This document shows, in pieces, positions 8,975-17,729 of a stretch of 64,000 nt of DNA. The notes beneath the pieces were generated by a model. That model had not been told where the DNA came from. It did no database searches and saw only the letters and a list, made by a program, of their open reading frames with translations. How positions within the stretch are numbered: position 1 is the first letter of the stretch; every line of letters starts with the position of its first letter. The position numbers and the translations under genes were made by a program. The stretch is from JBFJKD01 sp041601945 (GTDB lineage Bacteria; Pseudomonadota; Gammaproteobacteria; Pseudomonadales; Porticoccaceae), in assembly GCA_041601945.1 (NCBI GenBank), contig JBFIHG010000004.1, positions 33,069 to 97,068 on the forward strand. Reading direction: 5' to 3'.

Positions 8975-9637
8975 ATCAATAGCAAAGTTGCGGCCAGCTC
9001 GGTTGCGAGAACGAGAATTAAAATATGCGGGATAACCAGCGTTGCAGATGCTCTGGCCGCCGTGGGCGTCGGTGCTGACGCAATCGGGCTAGTGTTTTAC
9101 CCTGGCAGTCCGCGCGCGATTGACCCAGGCTTGGCAGCAGATATTATCGCGGCAGTAGGGCCTTTTGTGACAACGGTGGGGCTGTTCGTCAATGCGGATG
9201 CAGCACAGGTAACCGAAACATTGGAGCGGTGTCCCCTGCAGGTATTGCAATTTCACGGTGATGAAGACCCCGAATACTGTGATCAATTTGGGCGCACCTA
9301 TGTTAAGGCGGTGCGTATGGCCGATGAACTGGACCCGGTAGTAGAAATGGGTCGTTTTGCCGCGGCGAGTGGGTTTGTGTTTGACGCCTGGCAACCCGAT
9401 CAATACGGGGGCACCGGGCAAATATTTGACTGGCAGCGCCTGCACCAGATCAAGACCGGTGCGGTAGTAGTGGCTGGTGGGTTGGAACCCGGCAATGTCG
9501 CATCGGCGGTACGCACCCTGCGGCCCTATGCCGTGGATGTGAGCAGCGGTGTCGAGACGGCACCGGGGCGCAAGAGCGTGAAATTGATGGCGGAATTTAT
9601 TGCGGCAGTGAAGTCTGCTGATGAACAGCGCCGCTAA
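8975..9637 (+). CDS. trpF: Phosphoribosylanthranilate isomerase TrpF, apparently with a non-canonical start
   Basis: TrpF performs the Amadori rearrangement of phosphoribosylanthranilate in tryptophan synthesis. The frame contains RTRIKICGITSVADAL (catalytic Cys), ADAIGLVFYPGSPR, QFHGDEDPEYC and the phosphate-binding AGGLEPGNV plus DVSSGVE segments. The first canonical start in frame is GTG 9062, which lies after the essential KICGIT motif. Between the in-frame TAG at 8945 and that motif there is no ATG, GTG or TTG. An ATC at 8975, six bases after a run of six G, is my best candidate. ATT 9017 is another, and a one-base error in the G-run is possible. No trpBA follows; accD is next. Confidence 0.85.
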   Translation: MNSKVAASSVARTRIKICGITSVADALAAVGVGADAIGLVFYPGSPRAIDPGLAADIIAAVGPFVTTVGLFVNADAAQVTETLERCPLQVLQFHGDEDPEYCDQFGRTYVKAVRMADELDPVVEMGRFAAASGFVFDAWQPDQYGGTGQIFDWQRLHQIKTGAVVVAGGLEPGNVASAVRTLRPYAVDVSSGVETAPGRKSVKLMAEFIAAVKSADEQRR

Positions 9638-9708
9638 TCGGTGCAGCATCTGACGCAGGTACCCACGCCGCATGGTAATTATATGATTGACAGCATCGGG
9701 AATTATTG

Positions 9709-10623
9709 ATGAGCTGGTTAAGTAAAATTCGGCCGACAGGGCTGGCGACACAGAGAAAAGATCGCACCAAAAGCGTACCCGAAGGTTTGTGGACCAAATG
9801 TCCGCGGTGTAGTGCGCCACTGTACCGACCGGAACTGGAGAGGAATCTCGACGTGTGCCCAAAATGTGACCACCATATACGGATTGGCGCGAGACGCAGA
9901 CTGGACATATTTTTGGATGCGGAACATCGCCAGGAAATAGGTGCCGACATTGTCGCTGTTGACCGCCTGAAGTTTCGCGACACCAAAAAGTATAAAGATC
10001 GGCTATCTGCCGCACAAAAACTAACTGGTGAAAAGGACGCCCTCGTGGCTATCAGCGGGCAATTAAAAACCATGCCTGTGGTGGCGACCGCATTTGAATT
10101 TGCCTTTCACGGCGGTTCCATGGGTTACGCGGTCGGTGAAAAATTTACGCAGGCCGCTAAACATTGCCTGGAGCAACGCATACCTTTGGTGTGTTTTGCG
10201 GCGACCGGCGGAGCGCGTATGCAGGAGGCGCTGGTGTCGTTGATGCAAATGGCCAAAACCAGCGCCATTCTCGAGCGTCTCAGGCAGGAAGGTATTCCCT
10301 ACATATCGATAATGACCGATCCGGTATACGGTGGCGTGTCAGCGAGTCTCGCCATGCTGGGGGATATTAATATTGCCGAGCCAGGTGCACGCGCCGGATT
10401 TGCCGGGCCCAATATTATTGAGCAAACGATTCGACAGAAGTTGCCAAAAGGATTTCAGCGCAGTGAGTTTTTACTCGAACATGGCGCGATTGATATGATC
10501 GTTTCCAGGGATAAACTGCGCAACACTGTCGCAAGTTTGCTAAGTAAGTTTACCCACCATCCCGAACCGGAATCCGGTGATCGCGAATCTGACTCCCGCG
10601 ACAGTGACAGCGCTCCCACTTGA
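9709..10623 (+). CDS. accD: Acetyl-CoA carboxylase carboxyltransferase subunit beta
   Basis: AccD pairs with AccA to transfer carboxyl from carboxybiotin to acetyl-CoA, making malonyl-CoA for fatty acid synthesis. The 304-residue protein has an N-terminal zinc ribbon (CPRC near residues 28-31, then CPKC about 20 residues later) and the crotonase-like carboxyltransferase core, with FAATGGARMQE and DPVYGGVSASLAMLGD. The ATG at 9709 is preferred over the adjacent TTG at 9706. The last 47 bases overlap folC in another frame, and the tail is rich in charged residues. Confidence 0.96.
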   Translation: MSWLSKIRPTGLATQRKDRTKSVPEGLWTKCPRCSAPLYRPELERNLDVCPKCDHHIRIGARRRLDIFLDAEHRQEIGADIVAVDRLKFRDTKKYKDRLSAAQKLTGEKDALVAISGQLKTMPVVATAFEFAFHGGSMGYAVGEKFTQAAKHCLEQRIPLVCFAATGGARMQEALVSLMQMAKTSAILERLRQEGIPYISIMTDPVYGGVSASLAMLGDINIAEPGARAGFAGPNIIEQTIRQKLPKGFQRSEFLLEHGAIDMIVSRDKLRNTVASLLSKFTHHPEPESGDRESDSRDSDSAPT

Positions 10624-11884
10624 TGGCTGGCTGCATCTACTGGAGCAGCGACATCCAACGGAAATTGACCTCGGTCTGGACCGGGTCGGTGAGGTTGCCG
10701 CCCGCTTAAGCCTCACTAGTCCTGCGCGCCAGACTATTGTAGTTGCCGGCACCAACGGCAAGGGTTCCTGTGTAGCGGTTATGGACCATCTGTTGCGCCA
10801 GATGGGCAAGACTGTGGGTTGTTACACTTCTCCTCACCTGTTGCGCTACAACGAACGCATTACGGTTTGTGGCGTAGCGGTTACCGATGCGCAGTTGTGT
10901 GCTGCGTTTGCGCGGATTGAGCGGGCTCGTGGCCATATCAGTCTTACCTATTTCGAATTTGCGACCCTCGCGGCACTGTGTGTGATGGCGGCGGCGGACC
11001 TGGATGTTGCATTGCTGGAAGTAGGTTTGGGTGGGCGTCTGGATGCGGTAAATATTATTGATGGCGACGCGGCTATTGTGACGTCGATTGACCTGGATCA
11101 TCAGCAATGGCTAGGCAATACTCGAACCGCAATAGGACTGGAAAAAGTCGCGGTCGCGCGCCCGGGACGCCCGCTGATATGTGGTGACGCCGACCCGCCG
11201 CAGGCTTTATGCGATTATCTGGCGGACTGGGATGAGTCGGCATATTACCTGGGCCAGAACGGCTTCAGCCTGAATTCCGAAAACCATACGTTGGCCTTGC
11301 ACTGCCGAACACCGCAGGGTGAGAGTGTGGATTATCCGATGCTGCCCGCCACGCAGATACCCCTGCCCAGTATTGCCTGTGCGGTGCAGGCCCTCATAGC
11401 CCTGGGACACAGGCCTGCCGAGGCACAACTCAGCAGCGCATTGGCAGACGTACGGATTCCGGGCCGCATGCAGTGGCTCACCACAACTGGCTCCGGGGTG
11501 GTGCTCGATGTCGCGCATAATCCGGCGGCCACAACCCTATTGGCCCGGCAGTTAACGTCACTAAAACGCGGGCGTGTAGTGGCGTTATTTGCAGTTATGG
11601 CAGACAAGGATTTCGCCGCAATGATGGCGTCGCTGGCATCGCTGGTGGACCACTGGGTGCTGTGTGGGTTGCCGGATGTAACGCGCGCGGCAAGCCCTGC
11701 CCAATTGGTTGCTGCAGGCAACGCGCTGCGGTTGGACACTGAATGCCATGCGGACGTGCGAACGGGTTATACTGCCGCTCTGAACGACATGGGCGGTGAG
11801 GATATTCTCGTGGTTTTTGGCTCGTTTTATACAGTGTCGGCGGTGTTACAGCTACATCGGGAGCAGGAGGGCGCGGGTGAGTAG
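10577..11884 (+). CDS. folC: Dihydrofolate synthase / folylpolyglutamate synthase FolC
   Basis: FolC adds glutamate to dihydropteroate and then extends the polyglutamate tail of folates. It belongs to the Mur ligase family. The 435-residue sequence shows the P-loop VVAGTNGKGSC, the YTSPHLLRYNERI substrate segment, EVGLGGRLDAVN and the magnesium-binding region TSIDLDHQQWLG. The C-terminal domain has VVLDVAHNPAA. The start is taken as GTG 10577, inside accD, giving a 47-base overlap. A slightly later start is possible because the conserved region begins around LDGWLHLLEQ. Confidence 0.94.
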   Translation: MIANLTPATVTALPLDGWLHLLEQRHPTEIDLGLDRVGEVAARLSLTSPARQTIVVAGTNGKGSCVAVMDHLLRQMGKTVGCYTSPHLLRYNERITVCGVAVTDAQLCAAFARIERARGHISLTYFEFATLAALCVMAAADLDVALLEVGLGGRLDAVNIIDGDAAIVTSIDLDHQQWLGNTRTAIGLEKVAVARPGRPLICGDADPPQALCDYLADWDESAYYLGQNGFSLNSENHTLALHCRTPQGESVDYPMLPATQIPLPSIACAVQALIALGHRPAEAQLSSALADVRIPGRMQWLTTTGSGVVLDVAHNPAATTLLARQLTSLKRGRVVALFAVMADKDFAAMMASLASLVDHWVLCGLPDVTRAASPAQLVAAGNALRLDTECHADVRTGYTAALNDMGGEDILVVFGSFYTVSAVLQLHREQEGAGE

Positions 11885-12410
11885 CAGGCTTGTGCAACGG
11901 TTGGTCGGCATTGTGGTACTGGCGGCGTTGGTGGTGATCTTCCTGCCCATGGTGCTCAATCTGGACGGCACCTATCGGGTCGACACGCGCAGCAAAATTC
12001 CTGCGAAACCGGTACTTGAACCTGTCCAGATCGCAGAACCGGTGCGGGTGGAGGGCGTGCAAACACCCAAGTCGGACGAGCACATATTCCAGGTCCCTGA
12101 CGACGCGAGTGTGACGCAAAACCCCATTGACGAAGTCCCTGAAGAGCCTGCTTTGAACGACGCTGGTATTCCCGTTGCGTGGATTTTGCAGATCGGTAGT
12201 TTCAAGGAAAAAGATAAAGCGGACACACTCACGCAGCAACTTTTAGCGGATGGTTATAAGGCGTACAGCAGGCTCGGAACTAGCGCCGAGGGCAGTGTGT
12301 ATCGCGTGTATGTGGGGCCCAATATTTTGAAAGAAAAATTGCTGGCGGATATGCAGGCGATAGAGCAGCATCATCAGATTAAACCGCTGTTGCGGCGCTT
12401 TGAACCTTGA
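11877..12410 (+). CDS. dedD: DedD-type SPOR domain protein
   Basis: DedD-like proteins are single-pass inner-membrane proteins that bind septal peptidoglycan through a C-terminal SPOR domain and assist cell division. The 177-residue protein has a membrane helix near residues 8-27 and a proline/acid-rich linker. A SPOR domain (about 100-175, starting VAWILQIGSFKEKDKADTL) ends the protein. The GTG at 11877 has an ideal AGGAGG at 11865-11870 and overlaps the folC stop by 8 bases, so translation is coupled. The longer upstream frame is rejected as folC shadow. Confidence 0.9.
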   Translation: MSSRLVQRLVGIVVLAALVVIFLPMVLNLDGTYRVDTRSKIPAKPVLEPVQIAEPVRVEGVQTPKSDEHIFQVPDDASVTQNPIDEVPEEPALNDAGIPVAWILQIGSFKEKDKADTLTQQLLADGYKAYSRLGTSAEGSVYRVYVGPNILKEKLLADMQAIEQHHQIKPLLRRFEP

Positions 12411-12467
12411 TTCAATCGTCGGATCGTGTGCACGGCCGAAACTGGCATCTGCGCTTAGGGTAAATAC

Positions 12468-12962
12468 ATGAACTGGGCAGATTGGGCAATAATTTCTATC
12501 GTTGCGGTATCGGTATTGATTGGCGTAATGCGCGGGTTTGTGCGCGAGGCGATTTCGATGCTGACCTGGGGCGCGGCATTTGTCGCGGCAATGTTGTTTC
12601 ACGGAATGTTGGCGCCACGCCTGGAGTCGTTAATTACCACCCCTTCCCTGCGTTATGCGGCGTCCTGGGTGTTGGTGTTCGTCGCGGTACTGCTACTCGG
12701 CGCGCTGATAAATTTCGTGGTGGGTCAGCTGGTTAAGGCGACGGGCTTAACTGGCACCGACCGCCTGTTGGGCGTGCTGTTTGGCGCTACACGTGGACTG
12801 ATTGTTGTGATGGCGTTGTTGGTTCTGATGCCGGAAATAGTGCCGGTGCACCAGGATGCCTGGTGGCGCGATTCGTTGTTAATTGCATATTTTTTAAATT
12901 TTGAAGATTGGGCCAGGGATACCGCGGCGGGCATTTTCGGTGCCGTAAAACAGTTGTTATAG
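12468..12962 (+). CDS. cvpA: CvpA family membrane protein
   Basis: CvpA is a small inner-membrane protein found beside purF across gammaproteobacteria. It is linked to colicin V production and envelope stress tolerance, but the mechanism is not settled. The 164-residue sequence begins MNWADWAIISIVAVSVLIGV and shows four hydrophobic segments (about 5-22, 28-46, 62-84, 103-122), matching the family. It lies 57 bases after dedD and 13 bases before the purF start. Confidence 0.92.
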   Translation: MNWADWAIISIVAVSVLIGVMRGFVREAISMLTWGAAFVAAMLFHGMLAPRLESLITTPSLRYAASWVLVFVAVLLLGALINFVVGQLVKATGLTGTDRLLGVLFGATRGLIVVMALLVLMPEIVPVHQDAWWRDSLLIAYFLNFEDWARDTAAGIFGAVKQLL

Positions 12963-12975
12963 GGGTGTGCAAGAT

Positions 12976-14511
12976 ATGTGTGGAGTGGTTGGGATTGTTG
13001 CTAAGAGTAATGTAAATGTAAAACTCTACGACGCGCTGACCATGTTGCAGCACCGTGGTCAGGACGCGGCGGGCATCATGACTTATCACGATGGTCAGTT
13101 GAATCAGCGCAAAGATGTTGGCCTGGTGCGCGATGTGTTTAAACCTCGCCACATGGAACAATTGCGGGGTAATGTGGGTATTGGCCATGTGCGTTATCCC
13201 ACTGCCGGTAGCTCGGGGCCATCTCTTGCGCAACCATTTTATGTGAACTCTCCCTACGGTATTTGTATCGCCCACAATGGCAATCTGACTAACTCACGAG
13301 AACTTCTGGAACACGTATTCAATACGGATTTGCGGCACGTCAATACAGATTCTGATTCGGAAATATTGCTTAACGTTTTCGCTCACGAGTTGCAACTGCA
13401 GCACAAGTTGCAACCGGAACCGGAGGATGTTTTTGCGGCGGTGGAACGTGTTCACGGCCGTTGTCGTGGCGCCTACGCAGTGGTCGGCATGATTGCAAAT
13501 TACGGTTTATTTGCATTTCGTGATCCCCACGGCATCAGACCGCTGATTTTCGGTTGGCGCGAAACTACCCGTGGGCGCGAATATATGGTCGCCTCGGAAA
13601 GCGTCGCCCTGGATGTGCTGGGGTTTACCATCGAACGCGACGTGGCACCGGGTGAGGCAATATTTATCGATGTGAATGGCAAACTCCACGCGCGTCAATG
13701 TGCAGCCAATCCGGAATTGGTGCCCTGTATTTTTGAGCAGGTGTATTTTGCTCGGCCCGATTCCCTGCTGGACAATATTTCCGTGTACAAGGCGCGGCTG
13801 AGAATGGGGGAAAGACTCGCGGAAAAAATATTGCGCACACGCCCCGATCACGACATCGACGTGGTAATTCCGGTGCCGGATACCAGTCGCGTGTCCGCCC
13901 AGGCGATGGCCGAAACCCTCGGCGTGAAGTTTCGCGAGGGATTGATGAAAAACCGCTATATTGGCCGCACATTTATTATGCCCGGCCAAACGGAGCGAAA
14001 GAAATCCGTGCGCCAGAAATTGAATCCCGTCAAGCTGGAGTTTCAGGACAAGAATGTGCTATTGGTGGACGACTCTATTGTACGCGGCACCACCTGCCGG
14101 GAAATTATTCAAATGGCCCGGGATGCCGGCGCGCGCAGGGTATATATGGCGTCGGCCGCACCGCCAGTGCAATATCCTAACGTCTATGGGATCGATATGC
14201 CCTGCGCACAGGAGCTGGTGGCACACAACAGAACTGTACAGGAAGTCGCGGAACTAATAGGTGCCGATTGGCTGGTCTATCAGGATATTGAAGATCTGAT
14301 TGCCAGCGCCCAGGAAGGCAACGCACAAATTAAACGTTTTGAGTGTTCGGTGTTTACCGGACAATACGTTACGCAGGATGTGAGCGCAGACTATCTACAA
14401 CGTCTCGAAACGGAACGTAACGATGGTGCCAAAATGCGTAAGCATGGCAAACCGGGCGTGCAGGAAGGTGAGGCGATCGGGCTGCATAACTCATCCCATG
14501 GAGTTAACTGA
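12976..14511 (+). CDS. purF: Amidophosphoribosyltransferase PurF
   Basis: PurF makes phosphoribosylamine from PRPP and glutamine, the first committed step of purine synthesis. The start is fixed at ATG 12976 because the catalytic Cys must be residue 2 (MCGVVGIV). The in-frame GTG at 12967 would bury it. The N-terminal Ntn glutaminase domain has LQHRGQDAAGI and VRYPTAGSSG. The C-terminal phosphoribosyltransferase domain has VIPVPDTSR and the PRPP loop LLVDDSIVRGTTC. Length is 511 residues, normal. The stop overlaps the metZ start by one base. Confidence 0.97.
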   Translation: MCGVVGIVAKSNVNVKLYDALTMLQHRGQDAAGIMTYHDGQLNQRKDVGLVRDVFKPRHMEQLRGNVGIGHVRYPTAGSSGPSLAQPFYVNSPYGICIAHNGNLTNSRELLEHVFNTDLRHVNTDSDSEILLNVFAHELQLQHKLQPEPEDVFAAVERVHGRCRGAYAVVGMIANYGLFAFRDPHGIRPLIFGWRETTRGREYMVASESVALDVLGFTIERDVAPGEAIFIDVNGKLHARQCAANPELVPCIFEQVYFARPDSLLDNISVYKARLRMGERLAEKILRTRPDHDIDVVIPVPDTSRVSAQAMAETLGVKFREGLMKNRYIGRTFIMPGQTERKKSVRQKLNPVKLEFQDKNVLLVDDSIVRGTTCREIIQMARDAGARRVYMASAAPPVQYPNVYGIDMPCAQELVAHNRTVQEVAELIGADWLVYQDIEDLIASAQEGNAQIKRFECSVFTGQYVTQDVSADYLQRLETERNDGAKMRKHGKPGVQEGEAIGLHNSSHGVN

Positions 14512-15719
14512 TGGCCACTAACAAAACAGCCTCCGACGAGCATCCGCTAGCGCACGCTGCACTGGATACATTGGCCATTCGTACCGGCTACCAGCGCACC
14601 GCGGAAGGCGAACACAGCGAAGCTATTTTTGCGACCTCCAGTTATGTATTTGCCAACGCCGCGGAAGCGGCGGCGCGGTTTACGGGAGAGGCACCTGGTA
14701 ACGTCTATTCGCGCTATACCAATCCCACCGTGCGGGCCTTCGAGGAACGTATTGCGGCGCTCGAAGGTGCCGAACAGGGCGTTGCCACTTCATCGGGTAT
14801 GGCCGCTATTCTCAGCACCTGGATGGCACTCCTCAAGGCGGGTGACCATATAGTGTGTTCGCGCAGTGTATTTGGCACCACCACCGTCCTGCTTAACAAA
14901 TTTATGCGTAAATTCGGCGTCGAAAGCACGGCGGTGTCGTTGACCGATTTAAACGCGTGGCGCGCTGCGTTGCGTCCCGAGACTAAATTATTATTCGTGG
15001 AAACTCCATCCAATCCGCTGTGTGAGGTTGCGGATCTGGCTGCGCTCGCGGAAATCGCCCACCAGCACGGTGCGCTACTTGTGGTGGATAACTGTTTCTG
15101 TACACCGGCGCTGCAACGGCCGTTGGAGTGGGGCGCGGATATTGTGGTGCATTCCGCCACCAAATATCTCGACGGGCAAGGGCGTTGCATGGGCGGCGCG
15201 GTCGTGGGGCGACGGGAATTGATGGATGAAGTGCTGGGTTTTCTGCGCTCGGCCGGTCCCACCATGAGCCCGTTTAACGCCTGGGTATTTCTTAAAGGCC
15301 TGGAGACATTGCGCCTGCGCATGGACGCGCACGCTGCAAATGCGTTGCAGGTAGCACGCTGGCTAGCCGCACACCCGGCGGTGGAGCAGGTGTATTACGC
15401 TGGGCTGGAAAGCCATCCCGGTCACCCATTGGCGACCCGCCAGCAGAGCGCTTTTGGCGGGGTCCTGTCGTTTCGCGTAAAGGGTGGGCGAGAGCAGGCC
15501 TGGAGCTTGATTGATAATACGCGCATGTTGTCGCTAACCGCTAATCTTGGTGATACCAAAACCACTATTGTGCATCCCGCGACCACTACCCACGGGCGTC
15601 TGTCAGTAGAGGAGAAAGCCGAGGCGGGTATCACTGAAAACCTGGTGAGAGTCGCCGTGGGCCTCGAAGCCGTTGCAGACATTATTGCCGATCTGGATCG
15701 GGGCCTGGCTGCGCTGTGA
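14511..15719 (+). CDS. metZ: O-succinylhomoserine sulfhydrylase MetZ
   Basis: MetZ is a PLP enzyme of the Cys/Met metabolism family. It forms homocysteine directly from O-succinylhomoserine and sulfide, bypassing cystathionine. The 402-residue protein has YSRYTNPTVRAFEERIAALE, TSSGMAAIL, the VVDNCFCTPALQRP segment and the PLP lysine Lys218 in HSATKYLDGQGR. The family has several close members (MetB, MetC, MetY). The assignment to MetZ rests on the HSATKYLDGQGR-type motif and on the purF-metZ gene order known from Pseudomonas. No terminator is seen in the 81 bases before moxR. Confidence 0.93.
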   Translation: MATNKTASDEHPLAHAALDTLAIRTGYQRTAEGEHSEAIFATSSYVFANAAEAAARFTGEAPGNVYSRYTNPTVRAFEERIAALEGAEQGVATSSGMAAILSTWMALLKAGDHIVCSRSVFGTTTVLLNKFMRKFGVESTAVSLTDLNAWRAALRPETKLLFVETPSNPLCEVADLAALAEIAHQHGALLVVDNCFCTPALQRPLEWGADIVVHSATKYLDGQGRCMGGAVVGRRELMDEVLGFLRSAGPTMSPFNAWVFLKGLETLRLRMDAHAANALQVARWLAAHPAVEQVYYAGLESHPGHPLATRQQSAFGGVLSFRVKGGREQAWSLIDNTRMLSLTANLGDTKTTIVHPATTTHGRLSVEEKAEAGITENLVRVAVGLEAVADIIADLDRGLAAL

Positions 15720-15800
15720 CTGTTCGTCACCGCTCGGAGGACAGCATCAATTGTATGCGTCCATATGGCACAACGACGGGCAGATAGTGGGTAGTAAAGC

Positions 15801-16727
15801 ATGAGTAGCGTACAAAAAGCCGCGGAAAACGTTATTGCCAGTGTTGGCTCCATTGTGGTCGGCAAGAACCACCAGATTCGTCTCGCCCTGGCCTGTTTAC
15901 TGGCCCGTGGTCATTTACTGATTGAAGATTTACCGGGCATGGGCAAAACCACCCTCGCCCAGGCGCTGGCCGGGGCCCTGGGTCTGAACTATAGCCGTAT
16001 TCAATTTACCAGCGACCTGCTGCCCGCCGATATCGTCGGTGTATCCGTCTACGATCGCAACACTGGTGCATTCGAGTTTCACCCTGGCCCGGTGTTTAGC
16101 AATCTGGTACTGGCCGATGAAATTAATCGCACGACACCCAAAACCCAGAGCGCGTTACTGGAGGCGATGGCCGAGGGGCAGGTTAGTATCGAGGGTGAGA
16201 CGCGACCTCTGCCCACACCATTCTTTGTGATTGCGACGCAGAATCCCAACACTCAGTTTGGTACTTTTCCGCTGCCGGAGTCACAACTCGATCGATTTTT
16301 GATGTGCATTGAGCTGGGTTATCCCGATCCGGCGGTCGAACGCCAGTTGCTGAGTGGCGCTGATCCGCGTTTGCGCCTCGCGCAATTGCAGCCCAGCATT
16401 ACCTCTGAGCAGTTACTCGAAATGCAGGCGCTGGTGGGCGCGGTGAAAGTCAGCGAAAGCCTGATCGATTACGTGCAGCGACTGGTTGCGTACACCCGTG
16501 GCGAAGAGGGGTTTGAATTTGGTTTGTCGCCCCGCGCTGCTATGGCTGTAGTACAGAGCGCACGGGCATGGAGTCTGATTCAAGGTCGACAATATGTGAT
16601 ACCTGAAGATATTCAGGCGGTATTTATACCGGTAGCAGCGCATCGCCTGTTAACTCGCGACCGCAGCGGTGATCGAGTGGGCACTTCGTTACTGGAACGT
16701 GGCCTGAATAGCGTGGATATTCTCTAG
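15801..16727 (+). CDS. MoxR family AAA+ ATPase
   Basis: MoxR ATPases are chaperone-like AAA+ proteins, often paired with DUF58/VWA proteins to mature metal enzymes or envelope complexes. The 308-residue protein has Walker A LPGMGKTTLAQ, the FTSDLLPADIVG segment, Walker B LADEINRTTPKTQSALLEAM, and the sensor sequence VIATQNPNTQFGTFPLPESQLDRF. It is the first gene of a three-gene operon with DUF58 and TgpA-like genes, the order seen in Pseudomonas. Client proteins cannot be told from sequence. Confidence 0.93.
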   Translation: MSSVQKAAENVIASVGSIVVGKNHQIRLALACLLARGHLLIEDLPGMGKTTLAQALAGALGLNYSRIQFTSDLLPADIVGVSVYDRNTGAFEFHPGPVFSNLVLADEINRTTPKTQSALLEAMAEGQVSIEGETRPLPTPFFVIATQNPNTQFGTFPLPESQLDRFLMCIELGYPDPAVERQLLSGADPRLRLAQLQPSITSEQLLEMQALVGAVKVSESLIDYVQRLVAYTRGEEGFEFGLSPRAAMAVVQSARAWSLIQGRQYVIPEDIQAVFIPVAAHRLLTRDRSGDRVGTSLLERGLNSVDIL

Positions 16728-16739
16728 CGGCAGCCAACG

Positions 16740-17729
16740 GTGATCACACTTCGCGGTGGCATAAAAAACTATTTCCAACAACGTTTCGCGCGCTGGATTG
16801 ATCGCCGCTTACCGCCCGCTAAATCCATTCAGCTCGACAGTCGCAAACTTTTTATTTTCCCATCCCGTGCGGGCCTCTATTTTACCGGGGTAGTGGTGGT
16901 GGTATGGCTGGTTGCCACCAATTACGAAAATAATGTGATATTTGGTTTTGCGTTTTTGATGATTGCGCTATTTGTGGTAGCGATTCACCACAGTTTTTTT
17001 AATTTATCCGGGGTGGCGGTTACCGGCGTGCGTAGCCATCCGGTCTTCGCCGGTCAGCCCATGGAGTTCGAAATAGAGTTGCAGCAACGCGGGCACCGTT
17101 ACCGCGATAGCATACAGTTGCGTTATTCGGGTGGGGATCCAGTGGTCATCGCGTTGCCCGCGACCGAGATGGCGCGTGTACGCCTGGCAGTACCGAGCGC
17201 GCGTCGTGGTTGGTTACGGCCCGGTAGATTAACCGTGGAAAGCCAGTACCCATTTGGCCTGTTGCGGGTATGGACGCATCTGAATCTCGATCAACGGGGC
17301 CTTGTCTACCCAGCACCTCTGGCCGGGCCGCCGCCCATGGCAACGAATGCAGGGCGGGGCGATGGACCTTTACTGGTGGCCGAAGGCACTGAAGATTTCG
17401 TCGGTCTAAAGCGCTACAAGGTAGGGGAATCCCTGCGCCATGTGGCCTGGAAACATTACGCGCGGGAGCAGGGCATGATGAGCAAACATTATGCGGATCC
17501 CGTCGACGATGAAATCTGGCTCGACTGGGCGGCCTTTACGGGTCTCGATCAGGAGCGGCGCCTGTCTCGCCTGTGCGACTGGTTACTGACTGTGAGTAAC
17601 ACGACCAGCCCGTATGGGCTGCGTCTGCCGGGTGTTGAAATTTTACCAGCGACTGGCAAGGCGCATCGCGATCAGCTGCTCAGAGAGCTGGCGCTGTTTG
17701 GCGTTGCGGCCGACGAGGGGCGCTCCTGA
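16740..17729 (+). CDS. DUF58 domain membrane protein
   Basis: A 329-residue protein of the DUF58 family that partners MoxR ATPases. Two hydrophobic helices lie near residues 41-80, separated by an NNVIFGF loop. They are followed by a long cytoplasmic or periplasmic region with the DUF58 signature DFVGLKRYKVGESLRHVAWKHYAR. The start is GTG at 16740, 12 bases after moxR. The stop overlaps the next gene's ATG. The VWA-type metal site expected in some relatives is not obvious. Function is inferred only from context. Confidence 0.9.
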   Translation: MITLRGGIKNYFQQRFARWIDRRLPPAKSIQLDSRKLFIFPSRAGLYFTGVVVVVWLVATNYENNVIFGFAFLMIALFVVAIHHSFFNLSGVAVTGVRSHPVFAGQPMEFEIELQQRGHRYRDSIQLRYSGGDPVVIALPATEMARVRLAVPSARRGWLRPGRLTVESQYPFGLLRVWTHLNLDQRGLVYPAPLAGPPPMATNAGRGDGPLLVAEGTEDFVGLKRYKVGESLRHVAWKHYAREQGMMSKHYADPVDDEIWLDWAAFTGLDQERRLSRLCDWLLTVSNTTSPYGLRLPGVEILPATGKAHRDQLLRELALFGVAADEGRS

